Origin: Aurantimonas sp. HBX-1
GTDB taxonomy: Bacteria; Pseudomonadota; Alphaproteobacteria; Rhizobiales; Rhizobiaceae
DNA length: 64,000 nt
NCBI RefSeq assembly: GCF_021391535.1
Contig: NZ_CP090066.1
Span: 381,001 to 445,000, forward strand
Reading direction: 5' to 3'
In this document: positions 25,647 through 39,000 of the stretch, in pieces
Numbering within the stretch: position 1 is the first letter of the stretch
How the letters are laid out: every line of letters starts with the position of its first letter
Program-made: the position numbers and the translations under genes
Notes under the pieces: model-generated
Database searches by the model: none
The model's input: the letters and a program-made list of their open reading frames with translations, nothing else
Told to the model about the DNA's origin: nothing

Positions 25647-26657
25647 ATGTTTATCCGACGCCTCGTGACGGCGGCCGCACTTGCGGCGAGCCTGTTTGCG
25701 CTCTCCGCCTGCAAGTACGAGGACCTCGTGCCGGCCAACGCGCCGCTGCCCGCCGATCTCGTCCGCGCCATCAGCGCGCAGGGCATGGGCGTGAACTCGC
25801 CCGTCCTCGTCCGGCTCTACAAGGAAGAATCCGAACTCGAGATCTGGAAGCAGAAGACCGACGGCAGCTATGCCCTGCTGAAGACCTACGAGATCTGCGC
25901 CTGGTCCGGAAAGCTCGGGCCGAAGAAGAAGGAAGGCGACCGCCAGGCGCCGGAGGGCTTCTACACGGTGACGCCGGCGCAGCTGAACCCGAACTCGAAC
26001 TTCCACCTCGCCATCAACATGGGCTACCCGAACGCCTATGACCGCGCCAACAACCGCACCGGCAGCCATCTGATGATCCACGGCTCGTGCAACTCGTCCG
26101 GCTGCTACGCCATGGACGACGAGCAGGTGCAGGAGATCTACACGCTCGCCCGCCATTCCTTCGAAGGCGGCCAACGGGCGTTCCAGATCCAGGCCTATCC
26201 GTTCCGGATGACCCCGAAGAACCTCGCCCGCCACCGCAATTCCGAACATTACGAGTTCTGGAAGATGCTCAAGCTGGGCTCGGACCATTTCGAGATCACC
26301 AAGCGGCCGCCGAATGTCGGCGTCTGCGAGAGCCGCTACATCTTCGACCAGAGCGCCGAGACGGTCGCCAACCTGTCGCCGAACGGTCCGTGCCCGGTGT
26401 TCCAGACGCCGGCCGAGATCGCCGCCAAGGCAGCCGCCGACGCCGCGCACGAGGAAGAGATCGCCGCGCGGCTGAAGCCCAGCGAGTTCGCCAACACGAC
26501 GAGCTTCACCTACCGCACCGGCGACCCGATCACCGCCGACGCCTATGCGCAGGAGCAGCATCGCCGCGAGGGATACGACCGCGACGGCAACCGCATCGGC
26601 GGCAGCCGGTCGAGTTCTTCCCGCGGCGGGTCGATCTTTTCGGGCTTCCTGAACTGA
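25647..26657 (+). CDS. L,D-transpeptidase family lipoprotein (YafK-like)
   Basis: 336 residues. A lipoprotein signal with lipobox LSAC puts the acylated cysteine at residue 22. The YkuD-type domain (about 45-190) has the YafK-style active site HGSCNSSGCYAM with H145 and C153. YafK/DpaA-type enzymes can cleave the link between peptidoglycan and outer-membrane lipoprotein or protein, while other family members form cross-links; which applies here is not known. The C-terminal part is alanine/glutamate-rich, then a glycine/serine tail ending SRSSSSRGGSIFSGFLN. It stands alone between accA and the ArsC remnant. Confidence 0.85.
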   Translation: MFIRRLVTAAALAASLFALSACKYEDLVPANAPLPADLVRAISAQGMGVNSPVLVRLYKEESELEIWKQKTDGSYALLKTYEICAWSGKLGPKKKEGDRQAPEGFYTVTPAQLNPNSNFHLAINMGYPNAYDRANNRTGSHLMIHGSCNSSGCYAMDDEQVQEIYTLARHSFEGGQRAFQIQAYPFRMTPKNLARHRNSEHYEFWKMLKLGSDHFEITKRPPNVGVCESRYIFDQSAETVANLSPNGPCPVFQTPAEIAAKAAADAAHEEEIAARLKPSEFANTTSFTYRTGDPITADAYAQEQHRREGYDRDGNRIGGSRSSSSRGGSIFSGFLN

Positions 26658-26725
26658 AGCCAGGCGGGCGGACCGGCTCCGGCCGGCCTTCGCCGACAAC
26701 CCAGACCGGTTGCCCGCACGTGTGA

Positions 26726-26764
26726 GGGCAGACCTCCGGCCGCCAGCCGGCCAGGCGTCTGCCC
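26726..26764 (+). terminator. Hairpin between the YafK-like gene and the ArsC-like gene
   Basis: GGGCAGAC (26726-26733) pairs with GTCTGCCC (26757-26764), enclosing a further GC-rich inverted segment. It lies about 70 bases after the YafK-like stop and has no U-tract, so function as terminator is only possible. Confidence 0.3.
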
Positions 26765-26784
26765 CGAGTAAGGGAAACGCCGCG

Positions 26785-27066
26785 ATGTCCCAGACCTTCC
26801 ATCAAGCCGATGCCGCCGCGCAGCGCGTTCCTCCGACCGGGGACGCTGCCGCGATCGGCGACTATCTGACGGCTCCGCCCAGCCGCGAGGCGCTGGCGGA
26901 AATCCTGCGGATCATGGGGGCGCGGCCGCGCGACATGCTGCGCCGCCGGGGAACGCCCTATGCCGAACTCGGCCTCGACGACCCGGCGCTCAGCGACGAG
27001 GAAATCCTCGAGGCGATGATCGCCAACCCGATCCTCATTGACCGCCCGGCCGGACTGCCGGCCTGA
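26785..27066 (+). CDS. ArsC-like fragment lacking the catalytic N-terminus
   Basis: 93 residues. Residues about 27-88 (DYLTAPPSREALAEILRIMG, GTPYAELGLDDPALSDEEIL, NPILIDRP) match the middle and late part of ArsC/Spx-family arsenate reductases closely. The N-terminal strand with the catalytic CX5R motif is absent, replaced by MSQTFHQADAAAQRVPPTGD, and the protein stops right after the NPILIDRP segment, where full ArsC continues about 30 residues. It therefore cannot reduce arsenate in the usual way. It is either a decayed arsC or a repurposed short protein. No frame upstream restores the missing start. Confidence 0.65.
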   Translation: MSQTFHQADAAAQRVPPTGDAAAIGDYLTAPPSREALAEILRIMGARPRDMLRRRGTPYAELGLDDPALSDEEILEAMIANPILIDRPAGLPA

Positions 27067-27073
27067 GCCGACC

Positions 27074-27111
27074 GCCCCGCCGGCCTGCCCTTCGCGGGCT
27101 GCCGGCGGGGC
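27074..27111. terminator. Bidirectional terminator hairpin between the ArsC-like gene and secA
   Basis: GCCCCGCCGGC (27074-27084) pairs perfectly over 11 bases with GCCGGCGGGGC (27101-27111); the 16-base loop can itself form a small stem. It sits between convergent genes and can serve both. No U-tract. Confidence 0.6.
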
Positions 27112-27126
27112 GTCATGCCGGCGCCG

Positions 27127-29859
<2,733 letters not shown>

Positions 29860-30145
29860 GAAGTGACCTTCCAGAGTGTCTTGAGCTACCGACGCCGTTG
29901 CCGTCGCCGCCTGTCGCGGTCGCCGGTTCCGGTCGATCCCCTGCGCTTGCGGGGCCTTCAAACTTTGCGGAAGGCGGCTGGACTTTCGGATCGCGCGAGA
30001 GATAAGAGGGGGCCAAACCGATGTCAACGGCGCCCGACCTGCCGGGGACGCCGCTTTCCGGGGCTACAGGGACGTTGCCACAGGCGCGCGAAACGCCGGC
30101 CGGAAGCCCCACTCTCCCATCGAACCGCAAAGGATGTTCTTTGCC

Positions 30146-31042
30146 ATGACCATCGATCTACGCCTGACCCTCGCCGCCAGCGCGATCGTCCTCGCCGTCC
30201 TTGCCGGCCCGGCCCGCGCCGCCGATGCCGACATCGTGGCGAAGGTCGGCGACGCCGAGATCACCGAGGGCGACCTCAGCGCCGCGCAGAAGGAGATCGG
30301 CGCGCAGTTCCAGCAGCTGCCCGAGGAGCAGCGCCGGCTGGCGGTGCTGTCCGCGCTGATCGACATCAAGGCGCTGGCGCAGGAGGCCGAGGAGGCCAAG
30401 CTGCAGGACGAGCCGGCGGTGGCGAGCGAGATCGACTTCCAGCGCGACCGCGCGCTCCACAATGCGTTCTTCGCCAAGAACGGCGTCGCCACGGTGACCG
30501 AGGACGAGCTCAAGGCCCGCTACGACGCCGAAATCGGCGCGATGCCGGCGACCGAGGAAGTGCATGCGCGCCACATCCTGGTGAAGACCAAGGAAGAAGC
30601 GCAGGCCGCGATCAAGCGGCTCGACGAGGGAGCGGACTTCGCCACCGTCGCCAAGGAAATGTCGACCGGCCCGTCGGGCCCGGAAGGCGGCGACCTCGGC
30701 TTCTTCCGCGCCGGGCAGATGGTGCCGGCCTTCGAGGCGGCCGCCTTCGCGCTGGAGCCGGGGCAGTACAGCAAGGAGCCGGTCGAGACGCAGTTCGGCT
30801 GGCACGTGATCCGGGTCGAGGAGAAGCGGCAGGCCGAGCCGCCGAGCTACGACCAGGTGAAGGAGCAGGTCCGGCAGGTGGTGCTGCGCGAGAAGTACAT
30901 GGAGCTCGTCCGCAAGGCACGTACCGACCTCACCGTCGAATATGTCGACCCGGCGCTCAAGCAGCAGATCGAGGCGATCGAAGGCGCGATGGAGCCGGCA
31001 CCCGCCGACGCACCGGCGGCCGAAACGCCGCCGGCCGAGTAG
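30146..31042 (+). CDS. Periplasmic parvulin-type peptidyl-prolyl isomerase
   Basis: 298 residues. I prefer ATG 30146 over the in-frame ATG 30134 because the AAAGGA Shine-Dalgarno touches 30134 but lies about 10 bases from 30146. The start opens a signal peptide (MTIDLRLTLAASAIVLAVLA ending near PARA). A SurA/PrsA-like N-terminal chaperone segment is followed by a rotamase domain (about 130-230) with ARHILVKTKEEAQAA, STGPSGPEGGDLGFF and VETQFGWHVIRV. The C-terminus is alanine/proline-rich. It likely assists folding of Sec-exported proteins; it is divergent from secA. Confidence 0.9.
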   Translation: MTIDLRLTLAASAIVLAVLAGPARAADADIVAKVGDAEITEGDLSAAQKEIGAQFQQLPEEQRRLAVLSALIDIKALAQEAEEAKLQDEPAVASEIDFQRDRALHNAFFAKNGVATVTEDELKARYDAEIGAMPATEEVHARHILVKTKEEAQAAIKRLDEGADFATVAKEMSTGPSGPEGGDLGFFRAGQMVPAFEAAAFALEPGQYSKEPVETQFGWHVIRVEEKRQAEPPSYDQVKEQVRQVVLREKYMELVRKARTDLTVEYVDPALKQQIEAIEGAMEPAPADAPAAETPPAE

Positions 31043-31138
31043 CCCGCAAGGCCTGCCTCGGGGCGCCGTCGCGCGCCGCAACGAATGCGACCCTGGCGCC
31101 GCCCCGGCGGCGCCAAACCTCAGCCGCCGAAGGATTCC

Positions 31139-32380
31139 ATGACGACGCCCGTCTCCCCCCTGGCCCCGGCCACCATTCCGGAGCTTCCCCCGATCGAGGG
31201 CGTCCGCATCGCGACGGCGGCGGCCGGCATCAAGTACAAGGGCCGCACCGATCTCCTGGTGATGGTGCTGGATGCGCAGACCACCGTCGCCGGGGTCTTC
31301 ACCACCTCGAAATGCCCGTCGGCGCCGGTGGATTTCTGTCGTGAGAGCCTGAAGGGCGGCACGGCGCGGGCGCTGGTGGTCAATTCAGGCAATGCCAACG
31401 CCTTCACTGGACAACGTGGGCGGGAGACGACGAGGGCGACGGCGCAGGCCGCCGCCGCGGCGCTCGGCTGCCCCGCCGATGCGGTCTTCCTGGCCTCGAC
31501 CGGCGTCATCGGCGAGCCGCTCGACGCCGGCAAGTTCACCGGGCTCCTGGCCGGGCTCACCGACGCGGCGCGGCCGGACGGCTGGCGCGAGGCCGCCGAG
31601 GCGATCATGACCACCGACACCTATCCGAAGCTCGCGACCCGCACGGTCGAGATCGGCGGGGCGAGCGTGACGATCAACGGCATCGCCAAGGGCGCCGGAA
31701 TGATCGCGCCCGACATGGCGACGATGCTCTCCTTCGTGGCCACCGACGCGCCGATCGCTGCGCCGGCGCTGCAGGCGATGCTGGCGAGCGCTGTCGGTCC
31801 GAGCTTCAACTCGGTGACGGTCGACAGCGACACCTCGACCTCCGACACGCTGCTGCTGTTTGCCACCGGCAGCGCCGCGGCCCGCGGCTGCCCCCAGATT
31901 ACCGACGCGAACGACCCGGCCGCCGCCGGCTTCCGGGCCGCGCTCGACGACCTGCTGCTCGACCTCGCGCGGCAGGTGGCGCGCGACGGGGAGGGGGCCC
32001 GCAAGGAGATCCAGGTCACCGTCGAGGGCGCGACCAGCGATGCGGCCGCCAAGCGGATCGCGCTGTCGATCGCCAATTCGCCGCTGGTCAAGACCGCCGT
32101 CGCCGGCGAGGACGCCAATTGGGGCCGGGTGGTCATGGCCGTCGGCAAGGCCGGCGAGACCGCCGACCGCGATCGCCTCGCCATCCATTTCGGCGACGTC
32201 CGCGTCGCCGTCGACGGGGCACGCGATCCGGCCTATTCGGAAGCCGCGGCCTCGGCCGTGATGCAGCGCCCGGAGATTCCGATCCGGGTGGAACTCGGCC
32301 TCGGAACCGGGCGCTGGACAGTCTACAGCTGCGATCTCACGAAGGAATATGTCGCGATCAATGGCGATTACCGAAGCTGA
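31139..32380 (+). CDS. argJ: Bifunctional glutamate N-acetyltransferase / amino-acid acetyltransferase
   Basis: 413 residues from ATG 31139. ArgJ recycles acetyl from N-acetylornithine to glutamate and, in bifunctional forms, also uses acetyl-CoA in arginine synthesis. The self-cleavage site is visible in KGAGMIAPDMATMLSF, where the precursor is cut before T195, the N-terminal nucleophile of the beta chain. Other family segments are VVNSGNANAFTG near residues 80-91 and ANWGRVVMAVGKAGE. Its stop lies 20 bases inside the following GNAT gene, so the two probably form an operon. Confidence 0.94.
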   Translation: MTTPVSPLAPATIPELPPIEGVRIATAAAGIKYKGRTDLLVMVLDAQTTVAGVFTTSKCPSAPVDFCRESLKGGTARALVVNSGNANAFTGQRGRETTRATAQAAAAALGCPADAVFLASTGVIGEPLDAGKFTGLLAGLTDAARPDGWREAAEAIMTTDTYPKLATRTVEIGGASVTINGIAKGAGMIAPDMATMLSFVATDAPIAAPALQAMLASAVGPSFNSVTVDSDTSTSDTLLLFATGSAAARGCPQITDANDPAAAGFRAALDDLLLDLARQVARDGEGARKEIQVTVEGATSDAAAKRIALSIANSPLVKTAVAGEDANWGRVVMAVGKAGETADRDRLAIHFGDVRVAVDGARDPAYSEAAASAVMQRPEIPIRVELGLGTGRWTVYSCDLTKEYVAINGDYRS

Positions 32381-33149
32381 GAGACTGCGACAGCTGGCCG
32401 TGGTGCGCCGGCTCGAGGCGGCGGGCTTCCGCGCCTGGCCGGCGTCGACGACGTCGTTCGACGGCACGTGGGCGGTGCGGCTGACCAAGGCCTTCCCGGC
32501 CAAGCGGCTCAACTCGGTCAACCCGCTCGACCCCTCCGACAACGCCGACATTCCCGAGCGGATCGAGCGGGCGCGCCGGACCTTCCTCGACTATGGCCGA
32601 ACGATCATCGTGCGGCAGTCGCCGCTGGCGCCGCCGGAACTGGTGCGCCATCTCGACGACGACGGCTGGAGCCGCTTCGGCGAGTCGGTGGTGATGACGG
32701 CGGACCTGACGAAACTCTCCTTCGAGAGCGCGCTGGACCGGATCCCGATCCGCGACACCGCCCGCTACATCGAGGCTAGCCTGATCGTCCACGAGCGACC
32801 GGCGTCGCTGCGCGCCGGGCTGACCGAGATCATCGAGGCGATCCGCCCGCCCACCGGCCTGTTCGTGCAGGAAGACAAGGCCGGCGCGCCGGTCGCGGTG
32901 GCGCTCGCCATCCACGACAACGACCTGACCGGGCTGCTCGACGTCGCGGTGGCGCAGAGCCAGCGCCGCCAGGGCACCGGCCGCGACCTCGTCGCCACGG
33001 CGCTGCGCTACACCGTCCGCAAGGGCGCCAAGACGGCCTGGGTGCAGGTCGAGGCCGACAATGCGGCGGGCCTGTCGCTCTACCGCTCGCTCGGCTTCAC
33101 CCCGGCCTATCGCTACGTCTACCGCGCGCCGCCGGAGAGCGCCGCGTGA
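32361..33149 (+). CDS. GNAT family N-acetyltransferase
   Basis: 262 residues from ATG 32361; an in-frame ATG at 32349 (four residues longer) is an alternative and neither has an ideally spaced Shine-Dalgarno (AAGGA lies 2 or 14 bases away). The GNAT core is C-terminal (about 140-255): LLDVAVAQSQRRQGTGRDLVATAL is the acetyl-CoA-binding motif A, and VQVEADNAAGLSLYRSLGF is motif B. The N-terminal half is specific to a Hyphomicrobiales family commonly sited between argJ and mutT. It overlaps both neighbours, so an argJ-GNAT-mutT operon is likely. Substrate unknown. Confidence 0.83.
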   Translation: MAITEAERLRQLAVVRRLEAAGFRAWPASTTSFDGTWAVRLTKAFPAKRLNSVNPLDPSDNADIPERIERARRTFLDYGRTIIVRQSPLAPPELVRHLDDDGWSRFGESVVMTADLTKLSFESALDRIPIRDTARYIEASLIVHERPASLRAGLTEIIEAIRPPTGLFVQEDKAGAPVAVALAIHDNDLTGLLDVAVAQSQRRQGTGRDLVATALRYTVRKGAKTAWVQVEADNAAGLSLYRSLGFTPAYRYVYRAPPESAA

Positions 33150-33556
33150 GCGGCCCGCGTTCGCTGCTCGTCGTCGTCGCCTGCGCGCTGCTCGATGCCG
33201 ACGGCCGCATCCTCCTGTCCGAGCGCCCGGCCGGCAAGGCGCTGGCGGGGCTGTGGGAGTTTCCCGGCGGCAAGCTCGACGAAGGCGAGACGCCGGAGGC
33301 GGCGCTGATCCGGGAACTGCGCGAGGAACTGGGAATCGAGACGCAGGCGGCGTGCCTCGCGCCGCTGACCTTCGCCAGCCATTCCTACGACGGCTTCCAT
33401 TTGCTGATGCCGCTCTATGTCTGCCGCCGCTACGAGGGCATTCCGTACGGCCGCGAGGGGCAGCGGCTGAAATGGGTGCGGGCGTCGCAGCTGCGGGACT
33501 ATCCCATGCCGCCGGCCGACGAGCCGCTGATCGCCCACCTCGTCGATCTGCTCTGA
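33146..33556 (+). CDS. mutT: 8-oxo-dGTP diphosphatase MutT (Nudix)
   Basis: 136 residues with a GTG start overlapping the GNAT stop (GTGA). Complete Nudix box: GGKLDEGETPEAALIRELREELGIE fits Gx5Ex7REUxEExGU, at about residues 38-60. The N-terminus LLVVVACALLDADGRILLSERP and ALAGLWEFPGGK are typical of the MutT subgroup, which cleanses the nucleotide pool of oxidised dGTP. Paralogous Nudix hydrolases with other substrates cannot be excluded. Confidence 0.9.
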   Translation: MSGPRSLLVVVACALLDADGRILLSERPAGKALAGLWEFPGGKLDEGETPEAALIRELREELGIETQAACLAPLTFASHSYDGFHLLMPLYVCRRYEGIPYGREGQRLKWVRASQLRDYPMPPADEPLIAHLVDLL

Positions 33557-33652
33557 GCCGCGCCATCGCCGGCGCGCGGCCCCCTATGGCGGCGGGCGCG
33601 ATTGCTGCATAGGATGGCGGATCGACTGACCGTAGCAGGGCAATGACGCCTC

Positions 33653-34624
33653 ATGCCGGCGCGTCCCGGAGCGGGCATGTTGCGGACATTCTCCGCCGAC
33701 GGCGAGAGAGGCGACCCCGGTCGGGCGGCGGGAAACCGCGGCCCGGAGCGGCGGCTCGGCCCGCTGGTGCTGGGCGCGCCCCATGCGCAGGAGGGAATCG
33801 AGCAGCGGCCGGCGGCCCACGGCAGCCGCGAGGCCGGCGAGGACTTCATCATCCAGCTCGTCCTTGCGGGCCGTCTCGACGTCGATACCTACGGCGCGAT
33901 CGGTCGTGTCGGGGCCGGGGAGATCGTCCTCTTCGACATGAGGCGTCCGCGCCGGACCGAGGCGTGCGAGGTTCTGACGGTCGTCTTCCGCATCGCCCGC
34001 GATGCCCTGGAGGCAGCGTTCCCGGCCAGCCATCTGCTCCATGGCGCGGTGCTGCGGCCGCCGCATGCCGGCCTGCTCGCCGAGACCATGCAGGTCCTTT
34101 GCCACCACGGGTCGCTCATCCCCGAGGCGCAAGGGGAGCGCGCCGCCCGGGTATTTGCCGAGATGCTGGCGATCACCCTGCACGCTGCCGGATGGCAGCC
34201 CGGCCGCGCCGTGCCGGCCGGCGACCCGGCCGGGCTGGCGCGGGCCCGCCGGCTGGTCGAGATGCGCCTCGCCTCGGCCGATCTCGGCCCGGCGCTGCTG
34301 GCCGCCGAGATCGGCGTGTCGCGCTCGCGCCTCTACGACCTGTTCAAGCCGCTGGGCGGGGTCTCGCGCTACATTCAGGAGCGGCGGGCCTCGCGGCTGC
34401 ACGACCTGTTGTGTGCGCCGCACGAGACCCGCAGCGTGGCGGTCCTTGCCTACGCTGCCGGCTTCGCCACCGAGAGCCATGCCAGCCGCACGTTCCGCGA
34501 CGTCTATGGCATCGCGCCGGGCCGCTTCCGGCGGCTGCGGCGCGAGGCGGGCGACGCTCCGGGAGCACTGCCCTCTCCCGACGTCATGGCCGACGGCGAG
34601 GCACTGGTGCCCGCCGAGCCGTGA
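33653..34624 (+). CDS. AraC-family transcriptional regulator
   Basis: 323 residues. The C-terminal DNA-binding domain (about 195-300) has two helix-turn-helix units: LGPALLAAEIGVSRSRLYDLF and SVAVLAYAAGFATESHASRTF, ending in the typical DVYGIAPGRFRRL. The N-terminal effector domain resembles the AraC-binding-like domain of regulators such as FeaR/OruR, with no assignable ligand. It lies tail-to-tail with an aldo/keto reductase gene across ten bases; control of that gene is possible but unsupported. Confidence 0.87.
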   Translation: MPARPGAGMLRTFSADGERGDPGRAAGNRGPERRLGPLVLGAPHAQEGIEQRPAAHGSREAGEDFIIQLVLAGRLDVDTYGAIGRVGAGEIVLFDMRRPRRTEACEVLTVVFRIARDALEAAFPASHLLHGAVLRPPHAGLLAETMQVLCHHGSLIPEAQGERAARVFAEMLAITLHAAGWQPGRAVPAGDPAGLARARRLVEMRLASADLGPALLAAEIGVSRSRLYDLFKPLGGVSRYIQERRASRLHDLLCAPHETRSVAVLAYAAGFATESHASRTFRDVYGIAPGRFRRLRREAGDAPGALPSPDVMADGEALVPAEP

Positions 34625-34634
34625 GGCTTCCGCC

Positions 34635-35468
34635 TCAGATGATCGCCAGAGGCTGCTTGCGGCGCGGCGGCGGGAACGCCGCGTCGATCTCGGCGAGATC
34701 CTCCGCGTCGAGCGCCAGGTCGAGGGCTGCGGCGTTGTCGCGGACATGCGCCACGCTGCTGGCCTTGGGGATCGCGATGATGTCCTTGTGGCGCAGCACG
34801 AAGGCCAGCGCGACGCGGGCCGGCGTCGCGTCATGGCGCGCGGCGATACGAACCAGCGTCGCGTCCTCCAGCAGGTCGCCGCCTTGCCCGATCGGCGAAT
34901 AGGCCATTGCCGGCATGCCCTGCGCTTCCAGCATCGGCAGCAGGTCGAACTCGATGCCGCGTTCGCCGGGATTGTAGAGCACCTGGTCGGTCTGCACCGA
35001 CGCGCCGCCGGCCGCTGCCAGTTCCTCCATGTCGTCGACGTCGAAGTTGGAGACGCCCCAGCGCAGGATCTTGCCGGCCGCCTTCAGCGTCTCCAGCGCC
35101 GCGACGGTCTCCGCCAGCGGCACGCTGCCGCGCCAGTGCAGCAGATAGAGGTCGAGCCGGTCGGTGCCGAGCCGTTGCAGCGACGCCTCGCAGGCGCGGA
35201 TCGTGCCCTGGCGCGAGGCATTGCCCGGCGCGACCTTCGACACGAGGAAGATGTCGTCGCGGCGGCCGTCGATCGCCTCGCCCACCAGCTGTTCGGAGCG
35301 GCCGTTGCCGTAGATTTCCGCCGTATCGAGAAGCGTCATGCCGCGCTCGATCCCCTCGCGCAGGGCGGCGATCTCCGCATCGCGGCGGGTGGGCTCGTCG
35401 CCCATCATCCAGGTGCCCTGGCCCAGCACCGGCACTGGGGTGCCATCGGGAAGCGTTGTCTGTCGCAT
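34635..35468 (-). CDS. Aldo/keto reductase
   Basis: 277 residues from ATG 35468, with GGAGA nine bases upstream. NADPH-dependent TIM-barrel oxidoreductase. Catalytic tetrad candidates are visible: MTLLDTAEIYGNGRSE (Asp, Tyr), FLVSKVAPG (Lys) and LYLLHWRG (His). Cofactor segment IPKASSVAHVRDNAAA lies near the C-terminus. The family reduces a wide range of carbonyls, and a 2,5-diketo-gluconate-reductase-like or stress role is possible. Preceded on the opposite strand by the PRC-barrel gene. Confidence 0.9.
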   Translation of the reverse strand: MRQTTLPDGTPVPVLGQGTWMMGDEPTRRDAEIAALREGIERGMTLLDTAEIYGNGRSEQLVGEAIDGRRDDIFLVSKVAPGNASRQGTIRACEASLQRLGTDRLDLYLLHWRGSVPLAETVAALETLKAAGKILRWGVSNFDVDDMEELAAAGGASVQTDQVLYNPGERGIEFDLLPMLEAQGMPAMAYSPIGQGGDLLEDATLVRIAARHDATPARVALAFVLRHKDIIAIPKASSVAHVRDNAAALDLALDAEDLAEIDAAFPPPRRKQPLAII

Positions 35469-35570
35469 GGGTTTCTCCGGTTGTCGCTGCCTCGTGCGGG
35501 CCGCCATGGCGGAACGAGCGGTCGGTCAAGGCGTTGCAGGAATAAGCAAATTCACCAAGGAGACGACGTC

Positions 35571-35969
35571 ATGTCATCGACGGAAGGCCAGACCATCATG
35601 GGCACGGACGACGTGGCGGGAGTGAGCGTCGGTGTCGACAACATCGAGGCGAGCCGGGTGTCCGGCACTGCCGTCTACAACACCGAGGGCGACCATCTCG
35701 GCCATATCCACGATCTCGTGCTTGGCAAGCGCGACGGGCGGGTGAAATATGCCGTCATGTCGTTCGGCGGCTTCCTCGGCATCGGCGAGGAATACCACCC
35801 GCTGCCCTGGCAGGCGCTGAAATACGACGAGCGGCAGGGCGGCTATGTCGTCGGCGTCACCGCCGACCAGCTGCGCGAGGCGCCCCGCTATGCCGCCGAC
35901 GCCGCGCCCGACTGGGACCCCGAATACGGGCGCCGGATCGACGACTACTATCGGCCCGCCTTCTTCTGA
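35571..35969 (+). CDS. PRC-barrel domain protein
   Basis: 132 residues with AAGGAGA eight bases before the ATG. A single PRC-barrel spans about residues 28-105: SGTAVYNTEGDHLGHIHDLV, VKYAVMSFGGFLGIGEEYHPLPW. A short C-terminal tail ends YGRRIDDYYRPAFF. PRC-barrels appear in the photosynthetic reaction centre H subunit and RimM, but free-standing ones in rhizobia are small, often stress-linked proteins of unknown role. A strong terminator follows. Confidence 0.87.
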   Translation: MSSTEGQTIMGTDDVAGVSVGVDNIEASRVSGTAVYNTEGDHLGHIHDLVLGKRDGRVKYAVMSFGGFLGIGEEYHPLPWQALKYDERQGGYVVGVTADQLREAPRYAADAAPDWDPEYGRRIDDYYRPAFF

Positions 35970-35998
35970 CCGGCAGGCCGGGCCACGGGTGAAACGGA

Positions 35999-36032
35999 AA
36001 AGGCCGCCGGGGTATCGTCCCCGGCGGCCTTT
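35999..36032 (+). terminator. Rho-independent terminator after the PRC-barrel gene
   Basis: AAAGGCCGCCGGGG (35999-36012), loop TATCGT, CCCCGGCGGCCTTT (36019-36032): a perfect 14-bp stem ending in TTT, with A-richness on the other side so that it can also terminate clpB transcription arriving from the right. Confidence 0.85.
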
Positions 36033-36090
36033 CTGCATGGCTGTGGCGCTCGTGTCCCGCGCGGCGGCGTTGGCCACCGCCGGCGCGGCG

Positions 36091-38715
<2,625 letters not shown>

Positions 38716-39000
38716 GATGTCGCTCTCCTGCCGCGAACCTCCCTCACTGCCGAGGCAAGGTCCGAGTGTTCCTGGAGTCCGGCTCCCGTTCCGGCGAGCC
38801 GCCCACCGGACATATGGGGAAAGCGCGCCGCCCCCGGAAGGGGCACAAGCCGCGACTGTTGCAGAAATGCCGGTCCTGTCATTGCGCTATGTCAGGGCGA
38901 TCCGAAAATCGCCATGAGCTTTCCCGAAACGACGAATGGCGCCGCGGAGACCGCGACGCCATTCGAATTTCTGCAAGCCGAACCGCCCGCAGGCGGCCGG

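Noticed and set aside
38716..38880. Sigma-32 heat-shock promoter for clpB
   Set aside because: CTTG and CCCATAT occur on the minus strand, but their spacing (about 27 bases) is too long for a sigma-32 promoter.
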